Positions 51,288 through 59,671 of a DNA stretch of 64,000 nt are shown piece after piece; the stretch's first letter is position 1; each line of letters opens with the position of its first letter. This DNA is from Hymenobacter psychrophilus (GTDB lineage: Bacteria; Bacteroidota; Bacteroidia; Cytophagales; Hymenobacteraceae), in the NCBI RefSeq assembly GCF_900107135.1, contig NZ_FNOV01000008.1:206500-270499 (forward strand), in the 5' to 3' direction. A program made the position numbers and the translations under genes. The notes under the pieces are model-generated. The model saw only the letters and a program-made list of their open reading frames with translations, did not search any database and had not been told where the DNA came from.

Positions 51288-51975
51288 GCCACCTGAAAGC
51301 CCAGCGCCAGCGTAGTGTATAGTTGATGATGCCTGCCCGGGCCAGTAGCGCTTCCAGCTCGGGGCGCGTGAAGGCGCGGGCCACCGACAGCGGCGCATCG
51401 TGCTGCACGAGCCGCGAGCCGCCCAGTAGCCGCGTGAGCCAGCGGATGCTGTGGTAGGCCAGCGGGTGGCGGTGCAAATCGTTGACGATAACGGCCAGGC
51501 CGGCCTGCCGGTGCCACTGGGCCAGCATCTGCACCAGCTGCTCATCGGAAAAGTGGTGGCAAAACAAACTGGCTGTTAGAACATCAAAGGGCTGGCGGGC
51601 GAAGTCGGGCGCGAAAATATCGGCCTGTTGGAAGCTGATTTCGGGGTAAGCCTGGGCTTTGGCCGCGGCATAATCCAGCATAAAGGCGTTGGCATCAATC
51701 CCGACCAACTCGACGGGCACCCGGCGGCGGCGGGCCCAACGGGCAATCTGGCGGAGCGTGTCGCCGCCGCCACTTCCCAAATCGGCCACGCGCAGGGGCC
51801 GGCCAGCCGGAAAATAGGGCCGCAGGCGTTCCAGCGCGTCGAGTACCGGGGCGTAGCCACCGAGCCAGGTGTTCACGGTTTCCAGCTCGTCGAGGTTCTG
51901 CCGCAGCTCGTCCGATGCCAGCGTCAGGTCGTCCATCAGCTCCTCCTGCTCCGAGCGGGCGCGCAAGTTGGCCAT
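51268..51975 (-). CDS. SAM-dependent methyltransferase of the type III PKS operon
   Basis: A 235-residue class I methyltransferase. The SAM-binding loop is VADLGSGGGDTLRQIARW, followed by VELVGIDANAFMLDYA and FDVLTASLFCHHFSDEQLVQML. The first 50 residues are helical and acidic. It is the last gene of a three-gene minus-strand unit with the polyketide synthase and flavoprotein. It probably O- or C-methylates the polyketide product. The C terminus (QLIIRA) is written by the palindrome. The start lies six bases after a TAACAGC-type repeat arm. Confidence 0.88.
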   Translation of the reverse strand: MANLRARSEQEELMDDLTLASDELRQNLDELETVNTWLGGYAPVLDALERLRPYFPAGRPLRVADLGSGGGDTLRQIARWARRRRVPVELVGIDANAFMLDYAAAKAQAYPEISFQQADIFAPDFARQPFDVLTASLFCHHFSDEQLVQMLAQWHRQAGLAVIVNDLHRHPLAYHSIRWLTRLLGGSRLVQHDAPLSVARAFTRPELEALLARAGIINYTLRWRWAFRWQLIIRA

Positions 51976-51980
51976 GTGTG

Positions 51981-52012
51981 CAGCTATTGGCTTTCAGCTT
52001 TTAGCTGTTAGC
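51981..52012. repeat. Single AGCTGTTAGCT-type arm before the methyltransferase
   Basis: On the minus strand it reads CTAACAGCTAAAAGCTGAAAG and ends six bases before the methyltransferase ATG, the position of a right arm. No left arm is visible after the synthase stop. Confidence 0.6.
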
Positions 52013-52079
52013 GTATGTTGGGTGAATCAGGTAGATGGAATAAAACTGGCAGCCGGGCCGGAAACGATACCAATAGCGC

Positions 52080-53264
52080 TTACGAGGCCAGGACTACAGC
52101 CTGGGGCTGCCGCATTCCGTTCTCCACTTCCATTGCTACCTCCTCGCGCATATTTTCTGAAGCCACCGTCAGCAGCATGGCTTCCAGGGTGAGGCCGGGG
52201 CCGAAAGCGAAACTGAGTACGGGTGCGCCGTTGTCGGCCGCCGTCAGCTCGCTCAGCAGCCGGGCCAGCACAAACAGCACCGTCGCCGACGACATGTTGC
52301 CGTACTCGCGCAACACGGAGTAGGCATAGCGGTTGTCGTGGGCGCTCAGGCCCAGCGCCTGCTCAATAGACTCCAATATTTTGCGGCCACCGGGGTGGAT
52401 GGCAAAGGCCCGGATGTCAGCCAGCTCGACCGGCAAATCGGCCAACAGGCGCTGCGTCAGCTGCCCGATGCCGTCCTGAATCATGCGCGGCACATACGAC
52501 GAAAGCGTCATTTCGAAGCCGAAGTCGTTGATGTGCCAGGCCATATCGGCGTGGCCGTCGGGCTCCAGGTCGCAGTGAAAGGCCGTGAGGGCCAGGCTGG
52601 GCCGGTGCGCGGCCGGAGTGCCCTGCACCAGCACAGCCGCCGCGCCGTCGCCAAACAGCGCGTTCGATACCAGGTGGTCGTCTTCGGTGCTTTTCTGGAA
52701 ATGCAGCGTGCATAACTCCACGCATACCACCAGTACCCGCGCCTGGGGCGTGGCTTTGCAGAAAGCATCGGCCAGCTTCAGCCCGTTTACGGCTGCGTAG
52801 CAACCCATAAAGTTCACGCAGGTACGCTGCACATGGCCCGGCAGGCCCAGCGCGCCCACCAGCTCAATATCGAGCCCCGGGGCGTACATGCCGGTGCAAC
52901 TCACCGTAATCAGATGAGTAACCGAGCTCAGTTCCACCTCCGGCAGCTGCTCCAGGCAGGCCTGCACGGCCTGCACGGCCAGCGGCAGCGCAAAGCGGCG
53001 GTACTCGGCCATGCGCCGGCCTACCGTCGGAAATGGATTCAGGCCGGGCGTGTTCGGGAAAAACTCAAACTCCCCGTTCACCCGCGCATAATCGGGCAGC
53101 ACGGAGTAGCGGTGGCCGATGCCCGACACGCGGTACAGGGCCTGCAACTTGCGGGTGTCACGCTCGCCGAGCTGCAAGGCGGCGGCCATGAAGTCGGCAA
53201 TTTGCGTTTGTGGAATGCGGTGGGGCGGGTTGGCGGTGCCAATGGCACACAAATAACTACTCAT
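52080..53264 (-). CDS. Type III polyketide synthase
   Basis: A 394-residue homodimeric ketosynthase of the chalcone/stilbene synthase family. The complete triad is present: Cys155 in NFMGCYAAVN, His290 in FAIHPGGRKIL and Asn323 in YGNMSSATVLFVL. VSCTGMYAPGLDIELVGALG and GDGAAAVLVQG are also typical. It condenses a starter acyl-CoA with malonyl-CoA units to give an alkylpyrone, alkylresorcinol or similar. The gene lies between a flavoprotein and a methyltransferase, all minus-strand. This is the same set of functions as the srs alkylresorcinol/quinone operon of Streptomyces. Confidence 0.95.
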   Translation of the reverse strand: MSSYLCAIGTANPPHRIPQTQIADFMAAALQLGERDTRKLQALYRVSGIGHRYSVLPDYARVNGEFEFFPNTPGLNPFPTVGRRMAEYRRFALPLAVQAVQACLEQLPEVELSSVTHLITVSCTGMYAPGLDIELVGALGLPGHVQRTCVNFMGCYAAVNGLKLADAFCKATPQARVLVVCVELCTLHFQKSTEDDHLVSNALFGDGAAAVLVQGTPAAHRPSLALTAFHCDLEPDGHADMAWHINDFGFEMTLSSYVPRMIQDGIGQLTQRLLADLPVELADIRAFAIHPGGRKILESIEQALGLSAHDNRYAYSVLREYGNMSSATVLFVLARLLSELTAADNGAPVLSFAFGPGLTLEAMLLTVASENMREEVAMEVENGMRQPQAVVLAS

Positions 53265-53328
53265 CGGGACAGTTTACGTAAAAATCGGGCCGCTTAGGTT
53301 ACAGATTTATGGGAGTTATGCACAACCC

Positions 53329-54444
53329 CTAAAATTCCGTGCCATGTGTACGCCGCATCAGGGCGCGCACTGCTCCGGGCCAGCGGCGTAAGCCGCGCAC
53401 TGTCAGCTCACTGAGCAGCGGCTGGCCAAACAGGCGCTGCACGGCCCGGCCTACCTGCAGCCGCTGCCCGAAGTGGGTTTGCCAGGCGGCAGTGTAGGCG
53501 GCTTCCAGTTGCGGGCGGTTCAGGCGGCCGCGCAGGAAGGCGTGGGTGTGGGTGGCGGCCAGGTGCGCGCCGTGGATGGCCATGGCCATGCCGTTGCCGC
53601 AGAGCGGCGTAATAAGGCCGGCCGCATCGCCGGCCAGCAGGGCGTGGCGCTCCAGGCAGCTTTTGGGGGCGAAGGAAATTTCGTTGATAACCTCGGGCTG
53701 CGGATACAGCACTTCGGCCGTTTCCAGAATGTGGCGCAGGCGGGGGTTGCGGGCCAGCACGTTGGCCTCCATGGCCGGAATGGTGCCGTGGGCCTTTAGG
53801 TTGCGGCGGGTGGTGAGGTAGCAGAAGCAGAACTTATCTTCTTCAATGGCCGAAATGCCCGCGTAGCCGTCGGCAAAGTTGTGTAGCGCAATCAGGTCGC
53901 GCGGCATGGTGGGGTAACGCAGGTGGTACTTCACACCCAAATAAGGCGAGCGTTGGGTGAAAAAGGGTCGGTTCAATTGCCTGTCCAACGCGCTGCGCTT
54001 GCCATAGGTACCAATAACCACCCGGGCCGGCAGGCGGCGGCCATCGGCCAGCACTACGGCATGGGTGTTGGTGGCCGCATCAAACTCCACATCGGCCACG
54101 GTGGCGTGCAGCACGGTAACGCCCGCGGCCAGTACTTTATGGTAAAGAAACTCGTCGAGCACGTAGCGGCTGATGCCGAAGCCGCCCAAGTCGAGCGGGG
54201 CATCGAGCACCTCACCGGCCGGCGAGCTAACCTGGAACCGCCCGATACGGGCCGGCGCCAGCGCGGCCGGGTCGGCGCCCAGGCGGCGCAGGTAGGGCAG
54301 CACCTCGTTCGACACGTACTCGCCGCACACCCGATGAAACGGGTACTGCCGCCGCTCGACCAGCGTAACGGCGTGGCCCCGCTGCCCCAGGTCGAGGGCC
54401 GCGCACAAGCCGCCTAGTCCGCCGCCAATAATGATAACGTCCAA
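53329..54444 (-). CDS. FAD-dependent oxidoreductase of the type III PKS operon
   Basis: About 371 residues of the geranylgeranyl-reductase/aromatic hydroxylase type. The N terminus is the dinucleotide-binding fold (LDVIIIGGGLGGLCAALDLGQRG), then HRVCGEYVSNEVLPYL, then the second FAD motif HALLAGDAAGLITPLCGNGMAMAIHGA. It should hydroxylate or oxidise the polyketide product or reduce a double bond. A TTG at 54444 is chosen as start. An upstream TTG at 54486 gives 14 more residues but falls inside a TAGATTTG promoter element. First gene of the operon. Confidence 0.85.
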   Translation of the reverse strand: MDVIIIGGGLGGLCAALDLGQRGHAVTLVERRQYPFHRVCGEYVSNEVLPYLRRLGADPAALAPARIGRFQVSSPAGEVLDAPLDLGGFGISRYVLDEFLYHKVLAAGVTVLHATVADVEFDAATNTHAVVLADGRRLPARVVIGTYGKRSALDRQLNRPFFTQRSPYLGVKYHLRYPTMPRDLIALHNFADGYAGISAIEEDKFCFCYLTTRRNLKAHGTIPAMEANVLARNPRLRHILETAEVLYPQPEVINEISFAPKSCLERHALLAGDAAGLITPLCGNGMAMAIHGAHLAATHTHAFLRGRLNRPQLEAAYTAAWQTHFGQRLQVGRAVQRLFGQPLLSELTVRGLRRWPGAVRALMRRTHGTEF

Positions 54445-54483
54445 CTTATTTTTTGGCCTAAAGAGGTGAAAGAAAATGGATAG

Positions 54484-54491
54484 CAAATCTA
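54484..54491 (-). promoter_or_regulatory. Likely -7 element of the type III PKS operon
   Basis: On the minus strand TAGATTTG matches TAnnTTTG and lies about 40 bases before the TTG start at 54444. The -33 box is not clear. Confidence 0.45.
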
Positions 54492-54623
54492 TTCATCGAC
54501 GATACGTACTATTTAGTGGCTTTACCGGAATGAGCTAGTATTTTTGTCAACCTAAATTTCCTGCCGGCCGTTTAGTACTAGTCTGCCCGATACTGTTGCG
54601 GGCCTACCTCATCATTGCGCTAT

Positions 54624-54989
54624 ATGCTTGCACTCCTACGTATTTTTCTGCTGACTTTGTTGGCTACTGTGGCGCTACCAGGCCGTTGGGCTCCAGCCCA
54701 GGCCCAGCCACCGGGCAAAACTGCCGCCACAACCGAGGAAAAGGGGCTAACGATATTTCCCAACCCCAGCACCGGCATCGTACACATCAACATCAATGGC
54801 TTCGAAGGTCGACGGCTGGAACTCCGCGTACTCAACGTTATCGGTACGGTTATGTACCGCGAGTCGCTCACCGAGCTTCGGGAGCGGTACACCCGAACCC
54901 TCGACCTAAGCAAGTTCGCCAATGGCTTGTATTATGTGAAGCTGGAGGCCGATAATGCCAGCGAAATGCGCAAGCTTGTAATTCGTTAG
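54624..54989 (+). CDS. Secreted protein made almost only of a T9SS sorting domain
   Basis: A 121-residue protein with a signal peptide (LLRIFLLTLLATVALPG) and a short linker, then a single type A C-terminal sorting domain (GLTIFPNPSTGIVHININGF, LRVLNVIGTVMYRE, LDLSKFANGLYYVKLEA and EMRKLVIR). There is no passenger domain. The start is ATG at 54624, nine bases inside a longer TTG frame. It could be a decoy, anchor or surface-layer component of the type IX system, or a relic of a larger protein. Confidence 0.82.
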   Translation: MLALLRIFLLTLLATVALPGRWAPAQAQPPGKTAATTEEKGLTIFPNPSTGIVHININGFEGRRLELRVLNVIGTVMYRESLTELRERYTRTLDLSKFANGLYYVKLEADNASEMRKLVIR

Positions 54990-55029
54990 CGTTCTGATTT
55001 TAGCAGCTTAATTGCCGCCTACCAGATAG

Positions 55030-55063
55030 AAAAAAGGCCTCTGCTGTAGCAGAGGCCTTTTTT
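55030..55063. terminator. Terminator between convergent small genes
   Basis: AAAAAAGGCCTCTGCT and AGCAGAGGCCTTTTTT form a perfect stem usable in both directions. Confidence 0.92.
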
Positions 55064-55085
55064 GCGCGAAATATCGAGGCAAAGG

Positions 55086-55208
55086 CTACTCGCCCGTGCG
55101 CACGGGTACAGGTTGCGGCTGGAACATGGATTTGAGGTTGTCAATGGTATCAAAAGCCAGCAGGGCAGTGGCAAGGGCAATGCCCAGGAAAATCAGAAAG
55201 GCAGTCAT
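55086..55208 (-). CDS. Small single-span membrane protein
   Basis: A 40-residue protein. One membrane helix (TAFLIFLGIALATALLAF) is followed by a short polar tail with Pro and Val. The ATG at 55208 is preferred over an in-frame start at 55289, because the longer form is polar and Cys/Trp-containing before the helix. A strong terminator lies just past its stop, which supports expression. Function unknown. Confidence 0.55.
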   Translation of the reverse strand: MTAFLIFLGIALATALLAFDTIDNLKSMFQPQPVPVRTGE

Positions 55209-55378
55209 AAAAAAAGAGAAATGAAGGAATAATTCGGCTTGCTGCCCCGACCAGCGCCCGAAGGGCCGCCCGGTGGCGTTGCCGCACACTTACCTAACCA
55301 CAAACACACGGCTTGGGTTGCAGTATAATTATGTGCTTGAGCTTAAGAGGTAAAATGGGGGCTGGCTAACGGCCAGCG

Positions 55379-57859
55379 TTATCCCGGAAACTCTTCGCGC
55401 AGCTGTTCCACTACCTCTTCGACCGTCACGCTGACCTGCTCGACGAGTCGGGCCAGTCGGGGCCAGTCGGGTGGGGCAGCGCCTGCAGCCACTGCTTCCA
55501 AGTCGCGAAGTACGGGGCGCAGGCTGAAAAGCTGCAGACCGTCGGTAGAGCTTTTCAGGAAGTGGGCCGCTTTCGCTAATTCCGGTGCTTGCCGCAACCG
55601 TAGGTGCTGTTCCAGGCGCACCACGGCGGGGGGGGTGGTTTCAACAAACAGCAGGGCCAGCCGCCGCACAAAGCCATCGTCGTTGCCCGACATACGGCGT
55701 AGCATAGTCAGGTCGTAGAGGGGGGGCTGGCCAGCCGGTAGCTGGGCAACCTGTTGGGCAGGTGGGGGGGCTACCGGCTCGGCAACAGCAGACAACGGGG
55801 CGCTGGCTGGAGTAGAAGCAGGGCGTAGTAGGCGAATCAACAAGTCAAACAGGGCCTGCTCGCGGAAAGGCTTGGCCAGGTAGGCGTCGAGGCCGGCGGC
55901 GCGGTAGCGCTCGGCATCACCGGGCATGGCGTGGGCCGTGAGGGCCACTACGGGCGTGGCGGCCCGGTCGGGGCTGGGGTGCTGGCGCAGCAGCCGGGTA
56001 GTGGCCACGCCATCGAGCCCCGGCATCTGAATGTCCATGAGCACTACCGCGTAGAGGTTCTGGCGAAACAGCGCCAGCGCCTCGGCCCCCGACGAAGCCG
56101 TATCGACGACGACTTCCCAGCCGCGCAGCATGGTTTGCATCAGGAGCTGATTTACGGGGTTGTCTTCGGCCAGCAGCACCCGGTAGCCGCGCAACCGCTG
56201 GAAATCGGGGGGCGGAGCCGGTAGCGCGGCCGGCGCCGCCGGGGCCGGGGCCAGCGTCAGCGTGAAGCGAAACGTGCTGCCCCGGCCCGGTTCGCTGTCG
56301 GCTACCAATTGGCCACCCAGCAGCTCTACCAAGCCCCGCGAGATGCTTAGTCCCAGGCCCGAGCCGCCAAACTCGCGGGCCGTACTGGCCGAGGCCTGGG
56401 TGAAGGGCTCGAACAGCTCACGCAACTGCGCGGGCGCAATGCCAATGCCCGTATCGAGCACCGAAAACCGATACTGCGGTGCGGGGGCCAGGGGATTAAG
56501 GCACTCGTAGGTGAGCAGCACTTCGCCCTTAGGGGTGAATTTTACGGCGTTGCCAAGCAGGTTGAGCAGCACCTGCCGGAGCCGGTGGGGGTCGCCGAGT
56601 ACGCGGGCCGGGCCGGCGGCCGGCGGCAGTTGCAGGCGCAGGCTGATGCCCTTGGCCGTGGCCGTGGGCAACAGGGCCTGGCAGCTGCCCCGCAATACAT
56701 GGTCGAGCTCGAAAGGCATGGATTCGAGCCGCATCCGGCCCGCGCCTAGCTGGGCCATATCGAGTACATCGTTGATGAGCACCAGTAGGTTATCGGCCGA
56801 GTCCTGCGCGTGGGCCAGCAGCTGCCGCTGCTCGGCGGCGAGCGAGGTTTTAGCCAGCAACCCGGTCAGCCCCACAATACCGTTGAGCGGGGTCCGGATT
56901 TCGTGGCTCATATTGGTGAGGAAGTTCTGGCGGACCTGCGCGTTTTGCTCGGCGGTTTCCTTGGCCTGTTCCAGCGCCTGCTGCGTGTGCTTGAGCTCGG
57001 TAATGTCGTTATCGACTCCCAGCACCTGTACCGTGCCATCGGTCAGCACGAAAGGGCGCTTAACCGTGCGAAACCAGCGTTGGTTGCCTTGGCCATCAGT
57101 AAGAGGAGACTCCTCATCAATCTCCTGGCCCGAGCGCAATACCTGCTCGTCTTGGCGGCGGTACTGGGCCATACTTGGAAACCGGGCCTCCAGCTCAGGC
57201 AGCGCGGCCCGCAACAGCTCCTCGTGCGAGAGGTCGTAGAAGCGGGCGGTAGCCTCGTTGGCCAGCACGTAGTTCCCCTGGCTGTCCTTGAGGTAAATCA
57301 GGTTGGGTACGGTGTCAATTATCTGCCGGAACAGGCGGTTCTGCTCGGCCAGGCGGCGGTTGGCCGAGCGGCGCTGCTCGTCAGTTATCTTCCAGCGGGT
57401 AATATCCTCGGCAATACTTAGCACCTGCGTTACGCGGCCCTGCGCATCGCGGGCGAAGGGCGCGCTGGTCAGCCGAAGCCAGCGCGTAGCGCCGGTGCGG
57501 TGGTGCATTATGTATTCGAACGATTCCAGCTGGCCATCGGACAGCGCCACTATATTGGCATAATGCCGGTGCAACTCGGCAACCTCCGCTTTGGGCATTA
57601 GTACCTCCAGTACGCGCGACCCCAACGCCCGCAGTTCGGCTACCGGGTAACCCAGCCGGGCTTCAACAAAGCGGTTGCAGTACTGCAGGCTGCTGGAGGG
57701 CAGGTCGAAAACAAATATAAAGCTTGGTAGCTCGTCGTAGAGGCGGGTAGCGGCCGCGGCCTGCTCGGTGGCAGTGGCCAACTGCTGGCGCAGGCTGTCG
57801 AGCTGCTGGCGGGCCTGCCGCAGCTGGCGGGCCTGCTGCCGAAACCTAATGGAATCCAT
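55379..57859 (-). CDS. Hybrid sensor histidine kinase (PAS-PAS-HK-REC-Hpt)
   Basis: An 826-residue soluble phosphorelay kinase. An N-terminal coiled coil (residues 1-45) is followed by two PAS domains with PAC segments, then the kinase core with the acceptor His in NMSHEIRTPLNGIVGL and nucleotide motifs SVLDTGIGIAP and EFGGSGLGLSISRGLVELLGG. A receiver follows (VLLAEDNPVNQLLMQ, acceptor Asp in VVLMDIQMPGLDG). A C-terminal Hpt domain has its His in KAAHFLKSST. All relay steps before the final regulator are in one chain. The downstream neighbour in the same direction is an NtrC-type regulator, a plausible partner. Confidence 0.94.
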   Translation of the reverse strand: MDSIRFRQQARQLRQARQQLDSLRQQLATATEQAAAATRLYDELPSFIFVFDLPSSSLQYCNRFVEARLGYPVAELRALGSRVLEVLMPKAEVAELHRHYANIVALSDGQLESFEYIMHHRTGATRWLRLTSAPFARDAQGRVTQVLSIAEDITRWKITDEQRRSANRRLAEQNRLFRQIIDTVPNLIYLKDSQGNYVLANEATARFYDLSHEELLRAALPELEARFPSMAQYRRQDEQVLRSGQEIDEESPLTDGQGNQRWFRTVKRPFVLTDGTVQVLGVDNDITELKHTQQALEQAKETAEQNAQVRQNFLTNMSHEIRTPLNGIVGLTGLLAKTSLAAEQRQLLAHAQDSADNLLVLINDVLDMAQLGAGRMRLESMPFELDHVLRGSCQALLPTATAKGISLRLQLPPAAGPARVLGDPHRLRQVLLNLLGNAVKFTPKGEVLLTYECLNPLAPAPQYRFSVLDTGIGIAPAQLRELFEPFTQASASTAREFGGSGLGLSISRGLVELLGGQLVADSEPGRGSTFRFTLTLAPAPAAPAALPAPPPDFQRLRGYRVLLAEDNPVNQLLMQTMLRGWEVVVDTASSGAEALALFRQNLYAVVLMDIQMPGLDGVATTRLLRQHPSPDRAATPVVALTAHAMPGDAERYRAAGLDAYLAKPFREQALFDLLIRLLRPASTPASAPLSAVAEPVAPPPAQQVAQLPAGQPPLYDLTMLRRMSGNDDGFVRRLALLFVETTPPAVVRLEQHLRLRQAPELAKAAHFLKSSTDGLQLFSLRPVLRDLEAVAAGAAPPDWPRLARLVEQVSVTVEEVVEQLREEFPG

Positions 57860-57972
57860 GATAGAGGAACTAGATGGCTTTCAGTTTATTGCTGAATGTC
57901 CTTTACGCTAGTCAGCCAGCCTTGCCGATACGCGGATAAGATAAAATAAAGAGCTGCATATATTTGGTTCGC

Positions 57973-59346
57973 TCAGCGAACCTGCACTTCCTGGTGCTGA
58001 ATCATGCGGTAAATAGTTGACTTGCCGATTTGTAGCTTGGCCGCTACATGCAGAATATTGCCTTCGTAGCGGTCGAGGTAATGCTGCACGATGGCCGTCG
58101 TCTGGGCCCTCAGCGACTCATCGGCTGGCGGGGCTCCGGTAAGGGCAGTAGCGGCGACGGGGTGGGGGCTGCGCAAGGGCAGATCGGCCGCCGCAATGGT
58201 GCCATTTTCGGCCAGTACGGCCGCCAGCTCCACCAGTGCCTTAAGCTCGCGCACGTTGCCCGGAAACGAGTACCGCAGCAGCTTCTGCTCAGCTTCTTCG
58301 GACAGGCTGCAGGCCGCCAAGCTGTTTTGCTGGCAGAACTCGTGCAAAAAGCCCTCGGCCAGCAGTAGCACATCGTTGCCTCGATCACGCAGCGGGGGCA
58401 GCTCGATGGGCAGGCCCAGCAGCCGGTAGTACAGGTCTTCCCGAAACCGCCCTTCCTGTACCTCGCGGGCCAGGTCGCGGTGCGTGGCCACCATCAGGCG
58501 GGCATCAAAGGCAATAGAGCCAGTGCCGCCCACCCGGCATACCTCGCGCTCCTGCAGCACCCGTAGCAGCTTGGCCTGCAGGCTTAAATCCAGCTCGGCT
58601 ACCTCATCCAGAAACAGGGTGCCGCGGTGTGCTTCTTCGAAACGGCCTATGCGCCGGGCTACCGCGCCGGTAAAGGCTCCTTTTTCGTGGCCAAACAGCT
58701 CGCTTTCCAGCAGCTCGCGCGGAATAGCGGCCACGTTCACGGCCACGAAAGCCGCTTCGCGCCGGTCGGAACCGTAGTGAATGGCCTTAGCTACCAGCTC
58801 TTTGCCAGTACCGGTTTCGCCTACAATAGATACCGTAATGTTGGTGCGGGCGGCCTTATCGATGAGCGTAAACAACTGGCCCATGGCCGGGCTTTTGCCC
58901 CGGATGGCCCGCCGCGCATCGTACTTCTGGCCAATTTGCTTACGCAATTGGGTGTTTTCACGGCGCAGGGCCAGTTGCTGCACAATGTTGCCTACTGTAT
59001 GCCACAGCCGGTCGGCAGTTTCCTCGTCTTTTACCAGGTATTCATAGGCTCCCTGCTGGAGCAGGCCAACTGCCGTGCGGATATCCTCCTGCGCCGAAAT
59101 AACAATTACGGCTACTTCCGGCAGGCGCTCCTTCAGCCGTCGCAGCACCTCATCGCCCCGGCCGTCGGGCAGGGTGTAGTCGAGCGTAATAATGTCGGGC
59201 GGTTCGCTGAGGTTGTCGAGGCAGGATTGGGCCGTAGCAAAGCGCCGGACGGTGTAATCGGGGTTTTGAGTCAGCTTGTACTCCAATAGCTCGGCATACC
59301 AGGCATTGTCTTCGACAATGAAAATAGAAATAGCGGTCGAACTCAT
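57973..59346 (-). CDS. NtrC-family sigma-54 response regulator
   Basis: A 457-residue activator. The receiver has acidic residues at the start (VEDN) and acceptor Asp56 in IITLDYTLPDG. The central AAA+ ATPase has Walker A GETGTGKELVAKAIHY, the sigma-54 loop GAFTGA and FLDEVAELDL. A C-terminal Fis-type helix-turn-helix (GNILHVAAKLQIGKSTIYRMI) completes it. It remodels RpoN holoenzyme bound at -24/-12 promoters. The ATG at 59346 is chosen. It is divergent from a large T9SS-exported protein gene, and the intergenic region has repeated ATTCCC motifs. Confidence 0.95.
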   Translation of the reverse strand: MSSTAISIFIVEDNAWYAELLEYKLTQNPDYTVRRFATAQSCLDNLSEPPDIITLDYTLPDGRGDEVLRRLKERLPEVAVIVISAQEDIRTAVGLLQQGAYEYLVKDEETADRLWHTVGNIVQQLALRRENTQLRKQIGQKYDARRAIRGKSPAMGQLFTLIDKAARTNITVSIVGETGTGKELVAKAIHYGSDRREAAFVAVNVAAIPRELLESELFGHEKGAFTGAVARRIGRFEEAHRGTLFLDEVAELDLSLQAKLLRVLQEREVCRVGGTGSIAFDARLMVATHRDLAREVQEGRFREDLYYRLLGLPIELPPLRDRGNDVLLLAEGFLHEFCQQNSLAACSLSEEAEQKLLRYSFPGNVRELKALVELAAVLAENGTIAAADLPLRSPHPVAATALTGAPPADESLRAQTTAIVQHYLDRYEGNILHVAAKLQIGKSTIYRMIQHQEVQVR

Positions 59347-59480
59347 GTGAAGGGGGAAAGGATAGATTCTCTTGGGGCCACACGGTTGCAAGTTCCAGTG
59401 GGGGCATTAGAAGAGTTCTATTCCTGAGAAAGTTGTTTTCAGAAAGAAGAGGCAGAGCAGTTAATCCTGCGAGTATAAGC

Positions 59481-59620
59481 GGGAATAATGGGCTTACCAA
59501 AAAATTCCCATTGCGGATAAAAATTCCCATATTGGGATAATAAATATAATTTACAATATCCTTAATATATTGATAGTCAGGGGTAAAAGAGTGATAAGGA
59601 GAGCTGGCTAGGTAATTGGC
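59481..59620 (+). promoter_or_regulatory. Candidate sigma-54 activator sites and -24/-12-like promoter
   Basis: GGGAAT at 59481, ATTCCC at 59504 and 59524, and the palindrome TCCCA-TAT-TGGGA (59525-59537) form a cluster. 66-125 bases further on, TGGCTAGGTAATTGG (59605-59619) resembles TGGCAC-N5-TTGC except that the second half ends GG. The spacing suits an NtrC enhancer and RpoN promoter for the gene at 59672. The imperfect -12 keeps this tentative. Confidence 0.4.
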
Positions 59621-59671
59621 ATGGGTGGGTAGCCTGCATACGCATGGCTGTCAATTCATTACTAGTTGCTT

